Assembly: GCA_019022495.1 (NCBI GenBank)
Contig: JAFEKR010000006.1
Span: 868,001-932,000 of the forward strand
Length of the DNA: 64,000 nt
Direction: 5' to 3'
DNA from: Epichloe hybrida
Lineage: Eukaryota; Ascomycota; Sordariomycetes; Hypocreales; Clavicipitaceae
Shown: in pieces, positions 45,456-57,730 of the stretch
How positions within the stretch are numbered: position 1 is the first letter of the stretch
How the letters are laid out: every line of letters begins with the position of its first letter
Notes under the pieces: model-generated
Told to the model about the DNA's origin: nothing
The model's input: only the letters and a program-made list of their open reading frames with translations
The model's database searches: none
Program-made: the position numbers and the translations under genes

Positions 45456-46588
45456 AGAGCATGGAATGGCCCGACCGGAGTCTGCAATGCGGTCTGGGCC
45501 GTGAGAACGTCTGGTCCGATGCCATCGGCAGCAATGCCAGGTGTGATCCGTATGTAATGTTGCAATATGTACTCCGTAGCTCCTTGCGCGTTTTCGTGTA
45601 CCAAAAGTCCAGTCAGTCCAGTCAGTCCAGTGGACCTGGCCTACTACAGTGGGTGTAGGCAGTCCCGCAGCCAGGCAGTGCCACAGTGCCACCCGTTAAC
45701 TACGGAGTACGGATTACCGACTACAGCCTATCACATCAATCTATCAATTGCTCCAGTTCCTGCTTGCTCGTACCATCATCCGTCCCCCCCCATCGTTACG
45801 TTATCCTCCTCTCCGGCCCACGAAATCCCCCCCATCATCATCACCATCAGCCTCTTTTTTTTTTTTCCTTCTACCGCTCTCTCCTCTTCCTGGCCCGCCG
45901 TCCTCCCCTCGCCCTTCTTCTCCCATTCACCCCAATGAGGCCTGTATATTGATTGATTCTTTTACGCTTTACTTCTGCATCGCCTCCTCCTTCTTGCGGC
46001 AGCCTCCACCCCTTCGCCGAGACCACCATTTCGAACGGACCGTTTCGCCCCGGCAGCTACTTGCGTGTACGCTCCCCGTGTTTCGCCGCCAACGCTGCAA
46101 CACATCTATCACCAGACATCACTGTCTCTTAGATAGAGGCACGGCCGATTGACTTGCCTTGTCTTTTTGGGCGTCCCTGCGTACCAATTCATTCGTCGTC
46201 TCGGTCCCTCCCTCGACAACGAAATTTCGGCAGTCTCGCTCGATTGGTTTTGTTGTCACAGTATCCTTTGTAATACCTGGCTACTGAACCACCTGGTGTT
46301 TTCTATATTCTTGTGCGCCTTTCCGCTTCCTTTGGGTCTCCATCACCCGCATTGTCGATCGCCGGGCTAGGTGCATATCTGACCTCCAAGTCTGTCGATT
46401 GTTTTCGAAAGATACACACCCCCGATACGAGAATTGCTATTCAACCAAACGGCCTTGGCTTTATTTTCTTTAACCGCTTTTATTGCGCGTCAGACAATAC
46501 AAACACAGAACAATAATTAAACGCACCTTGCCCAAAGGTCTTACTTATACTGTACCTCAGTGTCATGAGGTCAGCCAGGTAATTGATA

Positions 46589-49500
46589 ATGTCAATGTCC
46601 AGATCAGATCACATGGCACCAAGCTTTCCGTCCCAACCTTTTTCTCCTCAGGCTGGTCGATCCCACTCACCGGGCAGCGGTCACTCGCCAGTCGACCCAT
46701 CAATCTCCAGTAATAGATCTCCCTTTGGCCTTCCAGGTGGCATAATGACGGGCAATACGCGGTCTGGGGCAGGCTCTCCATCGCACGAAATGGCTGGGTC
46801 CAGTAGGCTCTTTTCCAAAAGGTTTGTGGCTGCTGCTCCCGCAGAAACCTTCTTTCTAGCATGCACCTTATATAGATTCTTGAAAGCTTGGTTGTTCCTC
46901 CCACTTTCTCGGACCTCTCTCTCCAACCTCTTTCGCTAATATTTGCATTTCACCAAGCAGAGCTCGCGAGATTCAAGCCCAAGAGGGTATACCTGGCATA
47001 CCTCTGAATCCTTGGGGGGGGCCTCCCACAAGTGGAAACTCAACTCCGCTTCGAGAGAATATTCCGGAATCGCCAACCGACGGTTTCCCAGACTTTGGTC
47101 AACATTCACTGCCAGAGAGCATCCCTCAGACTCGGAGAGCTCGTGCTGGTACAGTTCCATCCAGGCTGCCTGGAGGACCCATTAATAGCCTTGTCAACGT
47201 TCACAATCTTGCCGCCAAATCCGCCCGCGCCACTCCGTCGCAGAGTTCCTTCGGTAAACCGCCGTCGCCGAATCTCGACTCAAGTGACAACGCACCTAGT
47301 GGTTCTGCCCTTTTATCGCGTCTTCGTGCAGGTTCTATGCCACAGCGTAGCCCATTCAACATCATATCAGGTTCAAGCTCGCCCTTTGGCCCCTCCGTTT
47401 TCAGCAGCTGGAATATGGCAGGCGTCGGTCGTGAACGTGGTTCAACATTAGCCAGCATTGCGAGCGTCGGCTCCAACGGCACAAGTTCCCCTTCACAATC
47501 TCAGTTTTCCAAGGAGGGTGCTGGAGATTCGGATGTCCACATGCGCACCTTGGACTATCTTGGATTGGCCGAAACCACTCCTCAGCCCTCTCGAGCCCAG
47601 CTGGCAACACCTTACTATGATTACAGTAACCAGGCAAACCGTTTCCGCTCATATTCAGTCAACAACAAAGATAGATACGAGAACGAATACGACCATCCTC
47701 CGGGTAACGTGCCTATGGAGAGTCAGTATGATGCGCTAAAAGATCAGCTGGCGGCGACGAACGCGGCCATTCACAATCATAATCTGGCTGTTCAGGCTTT
47801 CATCAACAACACCCGCCCCCGTGCCCGCACTACGGCAGGCGTTCTCGAGACAATGCGAACCCTGAACCCTGGCATTGCTCCGATTGCCCCCACTGAAATC
47901 CGGATACAGGATGAGAAAGAGTTCGATGAGTTGCCGCAAGCAATGAGTGGCATGAATCTTGGTCGGTCAAACATTCACAATGCTGGCCTTCTTGGCTCAG
48001 ACGAGCAAGGACTCGAAGGCCCCACCAGTGCCCTTTGGCTTGGCGGCATCCCAACGTCAACGACCACGTCAACGCTCGTCGAGATGTTCAAGTCTCACGG
48101 TCCTATCATATCTGCTCGGGTGCTCACACATAAGAATTGTGGCTTCGTCAACTTTGAGAGAGTGGAGAGTTCTGTTGCAGCCAAGGCCTCCATGAACGGC
48201 AAGGAGATCTTCCCCGGCGCTGGTCCTATTCGTATCAACTTTGCGAAACCACCCTCTGCATCCAACACGCCAGGTCACGACGGAGTCTATCCCTCGCCCA
48301 GCCCCGATCCCTTCGTCAAAGGCCAAGACGGCGTCTCCGGCAGTGGCTTGACGGCCTCTGCTGACGGCGTCGCCGGAACTTCTTTGGGTACATCCACGCC
48401 GACAGTTCCGCCTCTGGCAGATATGCCGGGAGACATCCTGGACATTGTTGAGCAATTTGGGGCAACGAGTGAAGACAAGGCCATCATATCTCAGAGTGTT
48501 CAGTCCGCTGTTCAGTTCATCAGCTACGTGGAAGAGATTCCGGCCATTCGCGAACCCGCTCATACCAGAGTCCATGACGCTCCAAAGCTGAGAGATATTC
48601 GCAAGCGAATTGATAACCAGTTGCTGTCCCAACAGGAGATTGAGAGCATCGCTATGGATATGCTCCCCGAAATTGCCGAACTGGCATCAGACTACCTCGG
48701 CAATACCGTTGTGCAGAAGCTGTTTGAGCACTGCTCTGAGCTGGTCCGCGATGCCATGCTGGCTGAGATTGCACCTCATATGGCCGAAATTGGCATTCAC
48801 AAAAACGGCACGTGGGCTGCGCAAAAGATCATCGATGTCTGCAAGACCCCCCAGCAAATGAACCTGCTTGTCGAGCACATTCGGCCATATACCGTGCCGC
48901 TGTTTCTCGACCAGTATGGCAACTACGTGCTGCAGGGATGTTTGAAGTTCGGGGCACCGTTCAATGACTTCATTTTCGAGGCCATGCTAAGCCGCTTGTG
49001 GGAGATTGCCCAGGGCCGGTTCGGCGCCAGAGCCATGAGAGCATGTTTGGAAAGCCATCATTCTACCCAGCAACAACAGAAGATGTTGGCAGCGGCCATT
49101 GCCTTGCACAGCGTTCAGCTGGCCACCAATGCCAACGGCGCTTTGCTTTTGACCTGGTTCATGGACACCTGCACGTTCCCCAAGCGGCGCACCGTTCTCT
49201 CTCCACGCCTAGTTCCTTATCTCGTCCATCTATGCACGCACAAGGTGGCCTACCTCACCGTCCTCAAAGTCGTTAATCAGAAGGTGGAATCTGATGCAAG
49301 AGAGATTCTGTTCAAAGCTCTTTTCTTCTCTCCCAACGATCAGGTGCTGGAAGCAATTCTGCAAGATTCTGGATGTGGCGCCACGCTCATCTTCAAGGTC
49401 GTGACGACGCCTTTCTATGATGAGCAGCTCCGAGCTCAAGTTGTTGAAAATGTCAAGAACGTCCTGGTCAGGATGAAGGTTCAACCAAACCAGGGCTACA

Positions 49501-50235
49501 AGCGATTGATGGATGAGGTCGGACTGTCCACGAGAGGCGCCCCTGGCCGAGAAACCAGCAACAACCCCGAAAACCGGCAGCGGCCAACATCCCGACAAGC
49601 AAACAGTGGCGTCATGAACGGTCAGCAGGCTAGCAACAACAACAACAACCAGAACAACAAGTCTTTCTACGGTCAGATGAATGCACAGCCAAATGCAGGC
49701 GGCTTTGATGCAGGCGGCTTCGATGCACCCTACGGCAGCCAAAGAAGCGACAATGCTGATGTCAACGTCCCAGCGTTCCAGCAATACGCACAGGGCATGA
49801 TGTACAACACCTCAGCGAGCGGCATGGCACCACCGGTGAACCTGTCTCAACTTCAATACCAGCAAGGCATGATGAACAGGGGTGCGCCACATATCGGTTA
49901 CAACTTCCCTCCCATGCAAGCCCCATATGGAACCTACGGCACACCTGCTCCAGGAGTCGATCAGTACCGCCAGCCCAACATGGCAAACGGAAGTCCTATC
50001 CAGCCGGCGGCATCACATATGCCTCCCCAGATGCCCGCGGGGCAACCAACATATGCGCCTCCCGGTTTTGGGGTGGGATATGGTTATGGGAACATGGCCG
50101 GCATGCAGGGCATGGGATACATGCAGCAAGAGCCTGTCAACAGTCGACGTGGTGGCCGCGTACGTTTGGTCCATCCATCCTCATCATCTTTCCCAACTTC
50201 TAGCAGAAACTAATCTATTGTATTCACAGAGATGA
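46589..50235 (+). CDS. RRM plus Pumilio-repeat RNA-binding protein (Puf1/Puf2 type)
   Basis: Exons are 46589-46821, 46961-50159 and 50230-50235, encoding 1145 aa. The last coding exon is only AGA TGA. Its intron has a GTACGT donor, an ACTAAT branch region and a TTCACAG acceptor, giving the ending SRRGGRR. The N-terminal 420 residues are Ser/Pro-rich. An RRM follows at about 427-505 (SALWLGGIPTSTTTSTLVEMF, HKNCGFVNFERV). The Pumilio repeats span about 620-915, with AELASDYLGNTVVQKLFEHC, KNGTWAAQKIIDVCKTPQQM, and FLDQYGNYVLQGCLKFG. The tail is rich in Asn, Gln, Met and Pro. RRM plus PUF repeats is the layout of yeast Jsn1/Puf1 and Puf2, which bind mRNAs of membrane proteins. A five-codon upstream frame starts at 46565. 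Confidence 0.92.
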
Positions 50236-51958
50236 GCTCCGGATTTCAAGATTTTAAAAAATGGAAAGTAAGGGATCGGCGGCAGTGAAGCACACAGCAT
50301 TCGCCGTGTATTGATTTTTGTTTGATGGCATTACCCCGCAACACCTGAATTGTCCAGAGAACAGGCTGGGGAAGGCAAATTTGGTAGATTATGTGCCGGG
50401 CATGGGACCATCGGATGATGCGGTTCACTAAGCCTTTTTTATCTTGTCTGGATGGACATTGGAATGATGACTGCATCTTGTCTTTTTTTTTGTTTTCTTT
50501 TGTTGCGAGCTCGGCGGCCTATTGCACAAGGTTCTTCCTGCCTCCTGTCGATTTGGAGCATCTGAATGTGTCGGGCCGGCTCTCTCACATTCACCTTTGC
50601 ACTTACACCTAGAAGACTTGCAGGATCGCTTGTGTCTTATACTCTCTTTTTTTTTTTTTACATGTCCTTTTCTGCCTGAAGCCTGAATACCCAAAAAAAA
50701 AAAAACCAGTTATCAATGATGAGAGGTCACGCGCACTTGTGTCTATTCCTTTTTTTTTTTTTTTTTGTAACTTTTCTAGAAATCAAAAATACTCGCGTCA
50801 ATGCAATTTTTGTCTGCTATTCATTTTTTTCATGTCCAAGAAGATTGTACAAAGGTGCAATACTGATTTCGTCCGAGCTGCCTAGGCATATCACACTAAT
50901 TCCTTTGTATCCCATGAAGCTGTCTGTCACACTGGAGGAGGATGATGACGACTACGCTGAGCAATGAAAGTCTTTTGAAGGGGGTCAAACAGGCCGTGTT
51001 TGCTACCGATTTTTGTTTTGATTTCTTTTCCCAGTCGCCTCTTGAGATGGACGAATGGGACGGATGGGAGACATGGTCAGGTTACAGTGGTGTGGCAGGC
51101 AGTATGGTGCACGCGGCGTAGAACAGATTGATTAGGTTGAACTCTTGTCACCGCCAGCTTCGGCAAACTAATTCATGCGCCACTTGCTGCCGTGGCATTT
51201 TCCGTTCATGCCGTGCACGACACGTGAATCGTGAAACATGGCAATTAATGGAGGCAACACCATCGTTGCCAAACATGGGAACGGATGCGCAATCAACGAG
51301 CTCGCGTTGGAACAGTGTGTGAAAGGGGAGGAGGGACGTTTTGACTAGAAATAAATCTTCATTATTCGCTAACATGCACCTATGGATTGATCCTTGGCAT
51401 CCACTCTAATCCGCTTGATTTTGTTTTTTCTTCTTTTTTTTTTTTTTTTGGCCCCAAACACAGACGACCCCCACAACCAGAAACGAAGAGAGAAGGGGAA
51501 AAGATGAAGGAACATGCTGTCCTTTTTCTTGTTGTCCCTTGTATTCGTGACCACATGGAAACGACAACCCCCGTGAACCGAACCGAGCATGGCAAGTGGT
51601 ACATGATACATGGTTTTGAACGAGCCTCGCCTGCCAAGACTCGTTCTGATGCTGATCTGAATAATCTTGAAATCATCTAGTACAAAAAGTACAAAAACAA
51701 AAAAAGAAGAAGAAGAAAAGGTATGCTCAACTACTTGTGGGGGATTGTAAGTAGTGTGCGTAGAAAGACGGCATGGATGCAATGTGGTGGGATTACGAGA
51801 GACATTTATTTGTAGGTAGGCAGTGAGTTTGTGTGTGTGACTTGAGAGGCCGGTCCTGAGACAATTGACAACTTCTCGTTTTCTGTATTATAGTCATTGG
51901 TGGTGATTAAACCACGTGAAGAGAGATGGGGCAATTCCTCAACAGCAGAGAGGCGCTC
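50236..51958. other. Convergent 3' intergenic region with poly-T tracts
   Basis: Between the PUF gene and RCO1 3' ends, 1.7 kb. Several T or A homopolymers of 10-17 bp (near 50647, 50693, 50751 and 51434) are present. No coding or RNA gene was recognised. Confidence 0.5.
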
Positions 51959-54900
51959 CTAGTCAAGATCCATGGGACCCTCGGCATGATCGACAGTCGA
52001 CGGAGGCGTCGGTTCCGTGACGAGCGGTGGTGTGTCCATTTTGACATGATGGAGATGGCCGATGCCATTTGAAATCACTGTGACGGGCGAGCTCATTTCC
52101 GCCTTGATGGCCTTCGGTGCCGGCGTACGCGGGGCCACCGTTTCCTCCTCTCCTAGGACTTGTCTGATGCGTGTGCTCATGGCTTCCATCTGGGTGAGCA
52201 TGGCGCGAAGTCCGAGTCGATCAGTGTCCGTAAGCTGGTTCAAGGCAATATTGTCGGCGCTGCTCTTGGCCATGAGTGACAGGACACTCGGGTCAGCGGC
52301 AGCGAGAAGGGCAGACGTCAGATGCTCAATGCCATCTGAGCGCTTCTGCCGTAGGCCAATCAGGTTGAGGGAGACTTGCAGCTCCTCTACCTTGCGCTCG
52401 AGAGCAGAGCCGTGCAGAGGGCCCGCCGACTCAGGCTGGCACGGGGGCGACGGGTAAGGAATCACTTTGGATTCGAAGCGTCGAGGTCCGTACCCAGCTC
52501 CCTTGTTCCGCAATCTGTCGCGTCGCACAATCAGAAGGAGGCAAGGCAAGGACAAGAAGGTCGCCCACGGGACGGGGAGAGAGAAAGAAAAGGTGCACTC
52601 ACTGCTCGATGAAGTCGAGAACTACTCCCCTCGCGGGGAGCTTGTAGATTCGTCCAAAGGAGCGGACATCGGTCCAGCCGGACCGGTCGGGTTCTTCAGG
52701 CTCACCATCCCAGTCAATCTCAATGTGGCCATTGTTCTTCAAGCCACGACTCAGGGCAGGTGACAAGGTCTGTCCAGCCTTGAGCTTGCGGAAGCGATGG
52801 GCGGGAGCGAGACCCGGCACCTCAATCAGGACGTCATCAACGTGTGAAGGGCACCGCCAAGTCTTGAGAACAGGCGGCACGGCCAGCGGCGGATCCAGAC
52901 AATCAATGTGCCAGTGATACGAACAGACGCTGCAGGGGATGATGGCCCGCGTCTCTGATGCCGATTTCTGACACCCATGGCACAAGACCGCTTGACCATC
53001 TTCTCGCTGCTTGAAGAAGTCGGGCAATTCATCGTAGCCATTCCTCTTCCTATTTTCGAGCCACGGGTCAGCCACGGGTCGGCCAGCCTGGCCACAAAAG
53101 CCACACACACACACACACACACGCACACACACACGCAGTGAGTGCGAGGGGAGCAAAGGGGGAGGGCGACTCACTTTGCCGTCTTGCTGCTGATAATCTC
53201 TTCGTAATCACCATCGACACCGGCCCTGACGCCCTCGAAGCGGTTCTGCACACGCTTGGGCAAGCTGAATGCACGGGGAATGCTCTTCTCCAAATTGTTG
53301 AGAGCACCTCCAAAGATTCCCTTGTGGACCGGCACGCGTGAGGGATATCGCCGGATGAGACACTCGTTGCAGTACCACTCGTCAGGGAGATGATCCGACT
53401 GCACCATGTCGACACACTCGAAGTGGAACGACCGCGGGCAGCCATCGCAACAAACGACGTCGCCCGTGTTTCCACATGCAGAGCAGTTCTCGTCGTTTTC
53501 CGCCGCCTGTGAAAGATGAGTTAGCCGGGAATGCCTTCCTCTTGCTGGGTCGCGGTCCGGGGTGGTTCCGGGGTGGCCCGGGGGTGGCCCGGGGGTGGTC
53601 CGAGGGAAGGGAATCATCATTTCTTGTGTTTCCACCGGTCCACTCGGACGGACACATGACGAAACCGCATTGCACACACATGCGGCGTCCGCAGCCACTA
53701 GCAGATTAAATTGCTCAGGTGCGTGCGAGCCGTCGTGATGCTGGTTCGGCGGTGCGACCCCCAAAACAAGGTGTGCGTGTCTACTCCGTAGACCAGCTCG
53801 CCCCAGCCGAGTGCTGCTGCATCGCGCGCGCTTCATTCACATTCTGCCCACGCATGCCATGTCATGCAAAAGCACCACGGCACCAGCAAAATTGTACAGC
53901 GCGACTTACCGGGTCCTTGGCAGTGTTGCCGTTGGAGGCCGAAGAATTTGCCTCATTCACTGGCCGCGGCACGCCCGCTGCCGTGCCGCCCTTCTTCTTG
54001 ACAGGCCTAAAGGGGACAAGTGAGTCAGTCAGCTTTGCCTTGCAAGGAGGAGAATTTGGCAAAGAGGTGGTAGGTGGTCGGGGGCGAGATGAGCGAGGGA
54101 CTGGTCCCGTTCTGCCGCCCAGCGACGAAATCCAGGCGTGCAATCTTCCAATGCATCCTCGCAAATTCATCCCTCTTGAGGCCATCTTCCTAATCAGGAG
54201 TTTGTAGACGTCTTCAACTCCATCATGCTCCAGCTTGGTGAAATGGGCGCATCAAGGGCAAGGGGGAATATAGGGGGTACACAAAAAGACTCACGATGAC
54301 TTGACGCGCAAACCCGTCTTCTGCTTCTTCACAGGCCGCAAAGACGTGGGAGTGGCTGCCCGGGATCCAATGGATGAGTTGCCATCTCCAGTCAAGCACA
54401 AAGCTATCGGCGAGTCGTTCCTGTCTGCTTCATCACTGGGACGCTTGCTCGCGGACCGAGTAGCGCGCGTAGCGACGCTGGCCGCGAGGGACTGGCGCGT
54501 CCTTCTCGTCTTCCTCACAGGCGTCGCCTGGCGCTCAGCATCAGGGTCTCGGACAGAGCTCTCCTGCGCGCCGACGCCGTTCGTGACCTTGCGCGCATCC
54601 CGTCGCCGGTCCCAAAATGAATCCTCATCCTCCTCGGGCATATGAGCCTGAACCTGGACGGCGGCGTGACCGTCTCCGTTGGCGGACAACAAAAGTGACT
54701 GTTCTGCGCTCTTGGTGCCAAGGTTGGGGAAGAGCTCTGCAGCGGAGACCCGGCCAGGCATGCTGGCATCATCAGGCAAAGGCGAAGCAGACGAGGGTTT
54801 GAAGGTGCGAGAGCGACTTGTGTGCTGAAGGGTGGGAGAGTTTGATCGGGATGAGTTGGACACGGCCTGTTTGCTGGAGGCGACTGATTTGCCGCGGGTC

Positions 54901-55895
54901 TTGATTGGTTGGGCCTCTGGCGCAGTCTGGGACTTGGCTCCAGCGGACTTGGCGGACTTGTTGGAGGAGGAATGGAGCGGTACAGCGCTTGTCGCAGCGG
55001 CCGCAGTGGCTCGTCGTGGCCCCCCTAGTAGTGCACCACCACCACCTCCTCCTCCTCCTCCTCCTCCTCCTCCTTCTCCTCCTTCTCCTGCTGCTGCTGC
55101 CGCTGCTGCCGCTCCTCCCGCTCCTGCTCCCGCTCCTGCCCCCCGACATGCTGTCGGGCTGTTGAGACTGCTCGCCCTCAGCTCTGGGGATGACAGACTC
55201 AGAGCCGTGGAGAGAGACGAGTCGCTTGATCCAGAGTCTCGCCGTGCCCGTTTTCTCGAGCCTGGCGTCTTCACCTTGATTTTCCTCGTAGCATGCCCAG
55301 CATCACCATCAGCTCCTTTCCTGCGCGGCGTCGTCGCTGGTGCCGTGGCCGTGGCCGTGGCCGTGGCCTTGGTAGCGTTCCCATGCGAGGTTTTGGCCTT
55401 CTTGGCAGCTCGCTTCACCGCAGTTTCCCGAGGCAACTCCTCGGGCTCATGAATCAAATCTGCATATGGCGCCGCTATCGCTTTGTGAGGTGTGAATCTG
55501 CTGTTGGTGGTGGGAGGCACGAAGTGATGGCAACCACGATTGTCTTTCTTCCCTTCGCGCTTTCTCTCCTCCATCTGTCTGAAGAATTCTTCCAGCGTCT
55601 CCTCGTCAGCCGTCTGGCTGAAGACATCCTCAATCATGGCAACGAATTCCTGATCACTGCTCTTCTCATCGTAGAGGGTTCTGAGGGCCCAAGCGGTCGG
55701 GTACCGATGATGCTTCAGTGCTTCATCCACCGCCGCCTCAACAATCCTGTCCGTTAACCCTTGATGATCCGATTCAGATCGAGCCTGACGCTTGGGCGTC
55801 GTCGGCTTTAGTGTGATACTTGTAGAGCTCCTCCTGCGTTTATGAGTCGATGGGAGCTGCGTTGTTGGTGGCAGTGGTGGTGGTGGTGGTGGTGC

Positions 55896-55930
<35 letters not shown>

Positions 55931-56552
55931 TTGCTGCTGTTGCTGCTACTGCTACTGTTGACGTTGCTGTTGTCATCTTTTTCACGGGCAGGGACACTCG
56001 ACGAGACCTCCTGCGTCCATTCATACCCTTTGGATCATACTCATCGTCTTCGGCTTCCTCATCCCTTATCTTCGCCGCAAGTGACTTCCGCTTAGTTGTC
56101 GGTGCGGAAGCAAGCAAGGGAGAGGCAGGAGGTGACATGGTCATGACTGGCATTTCGTCATTGCCGTCATCCTTTACCACAATCTCTTGTTCAGCTGTGG
56201 CCTTTGCCGCGCTCGTGCCAGACGTCCTGAGTATGATTTTCCTTGGCGGCTGTGCTGGCTGTGCTGGCTGTGCTGGCTGTGTTGCGTCACCCGTAGCCTT
56301 CTTCGCCTTTGGCAAAGCTCCCAATGGTGCCATGTTCCCCAATACCCCAAAGCGCATCAATCCTGCCTCTTCAAAGCTAGGCTTGCTTTGCACCGAGGGC
56401 TCCAGCCATCTCTGCATGAACGACCGCGAACCCTCGTTGGCAGAGTTCTTGGAAACCTCCAACGGCCTAGTCGCGTCCTTCCCGGTTGATTGTTGCGCAG
56501 GACTCGAGAACCGCGAGGCCGACCGTGAGGCCCGTGTATTTGACGATATCAT
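51959..56552 (-). CDS. RCO1: Rpd3S subunit Rco1-like double PHD-finger protein
   Basis: Exons on the minus strand are 56552-54295, 54006-53910, 53506-53175, 53049-52603 and 52514-51959, encoding 1229 aa, all junctions in phase. Rco1 is part of the Rpd3S histone deacetylase complex, which is recruited to transcribed genes and suppresses cryptic initiation. The N-terminal signature FMQRWLEP...PSFEEAGLMRFGVLGNMAPLG is typical of fungal members. The middle is low complexity (Ala, Gly and Pro runs). PHD1 (about 792-835) is CSACGNTGDVVCCDGCPRSFH through WYCNEC. PHD2 (about 918-968) has CHGC, CSVCSYHWHIDC and WRCPSH. The C terminus includes a helical region (ERKVEELQVSLNLIGLRQ). Intron 1 is long (288 bp). 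The start is the first ATG of the conserved frame. Confidence 0.9.
53101..53136. repeat. CA microsatellite in RCO1 intron
   Basis: About 17 CA units broken by two G, inside the intron 53050-53174 of the RCO1 gene. Confidence 0.9.
55020..55145 (-). repeat. Coding GC-rich triplet repeats (Gly/Ala tract of RCO1)
   Basis: Runs of GGA/GGC and GCA/GCG triplets encode a poly-Gly and poly-Ala stretch in exon 1 of RCO1. A second Ala tract lies near 55890-55960 and a (QPA) repeat near 56250-56280. Confidence 0.85.
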
Positions 56553-57730
56553 TGTTTCCCCTCGCCTTTTTCTGATTGCTTTCAGGCCAGGCACTTCTCC
56601 TTCATAGTTTTGGAGCTTCGGGACGCGCGACCCCTTTTGCTTGGTCTCGGGGGCAGGACTCTCAACGCACCTGCCTAAGTCTAGCGAACATGGTGTTAGC
56701 GAAAAGGGGGGCCAAACACGCCGTCATGGATGACTTTTTTTATTTTTGGAATCCTTACTTGTTTCTCGAGCTGCAGCATAGAATCCAGCTACCGAGTCGC
56801 GCTTTTCCGGTGCGTTTGACGCGGGTATTAAGGGGTGAGGTGGCGCAAGACGGGATGAGGAGCAAGTTCTTGCAAAATGTCGTGGGCCTGGAACCGGGGC
56901 CGAGGGGGGTCTGGTCTGGTTGCTTGAGTGGTCGACTGCAGGTGCCCAGAAGCCTAGCCGACACTGGCACACGGGCAACGCGGGCACTCAATCAAGTGGA
57001 ATATACTCCGTATAGTGGATGCATAATAGCGTCTGGTTCCATGCTTCCCTCAAGTTGTTCAATGTTTCGCCTTGCTCCCCCCCCCCCCGATCCCTCCGCC
57101 AGCGACGTCCCCAAGCCAGATGTTTTGCCTTTCCTTGTACAGAGCACGGAGTATTATGGACATGAATAATATGTACGGACTGAGGCATGCACATTGCACA
57201 CACCCCTCCCCTGTTACCACCCAACTAGACACAATAATGGCTCTTCAATCTTCCCAGCCCTGTCTCGCGACCACGGGGCAAGCCGGCTTCACTGTCACTT
57301 TGTCATTCATTCGTTCATCGCTTGCACGGTGGTCACTGTCACTGTAACCCCTAAGCACTTCATCACTCGGCTCTTTGGAGTCGTTGCTTCGCTAATCATG
57401 CCATGTGCGGAGTCTGAGACTGCGATTCACTGTCTAGATATTGCGCTGCCGCGGTTACACCAATCAATGGTCGTGTAGAAAACACGCACGCGATACCTCC
57501 GATGCAATGGCAAAACATCACAAAAACATTTGAGCCAAACATCATGCTGCGATACCTGCGGGTGCGGGTGAGTATGCCATTTTACCACGCACGGCATTCA
57601 CTCAGGCCATAGCGCAAGTGCTTCTCCATCGCCAGTTGCTTTGTTCTTCTTCTACATCTTGCTTGGGTAATCACAGATTCGAGCGCTCAGGGGCCTCTGG
57701 ACATGAACACTGCCTTCTCGCACGCCACGC
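56553..57730. other. Intergenic between RCO1 5' end and PA2G4-like 3' end
   Basis: RCO1 promoter side and PA2G4-like 3' flank. It has a C run (57081-57090), one TACTCCGTA motif (57004-57012) and a near match CACGGAGTA near 57146. No gene is supported. Confidence 0.5.

Larger units (their letters stand above)
43091..46588. other. 3.5-kb gene-free interval rich in short repeats
   Basis: No coding gene could be supported. It contains a TTATGC(A/G)G array (about 43848-43886), a GACT tetramer array (44587-44611), a 12-bp GACTCCGGAATA minisatellite (about 45375-45455), a CCAGTCAGT array (about 45608-45633), and a dense set of TACGGA/TCCGTA motifs. The final 850 bp are pyrimidine-rich and look like the long leader of the PUF gene, with tiny upstream reading frames at 45935 (MRPVY) and 46565 (MRSAR). 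Confidence 0.5.

Noticed and set aside
45125..45692. Minus-strand frames with Ser-Ile-Pro-Glu repeats
   Set aside because: Produced by the 12-bp minisatellite, which cannot introduce stops; no gene context.
53862..54185. Separate minus-strand gene inside RCO1
   Set aside because: It is RCO1 exon 2 read through its upstream intron; splice signals and phase support the exon model.
54832..55452. 206-codon plus-strand frame rich in Pro and Ala
   Set aside because: Antisense shadow of the Gly/Ala triplet repeats of RCO1 exon 1.
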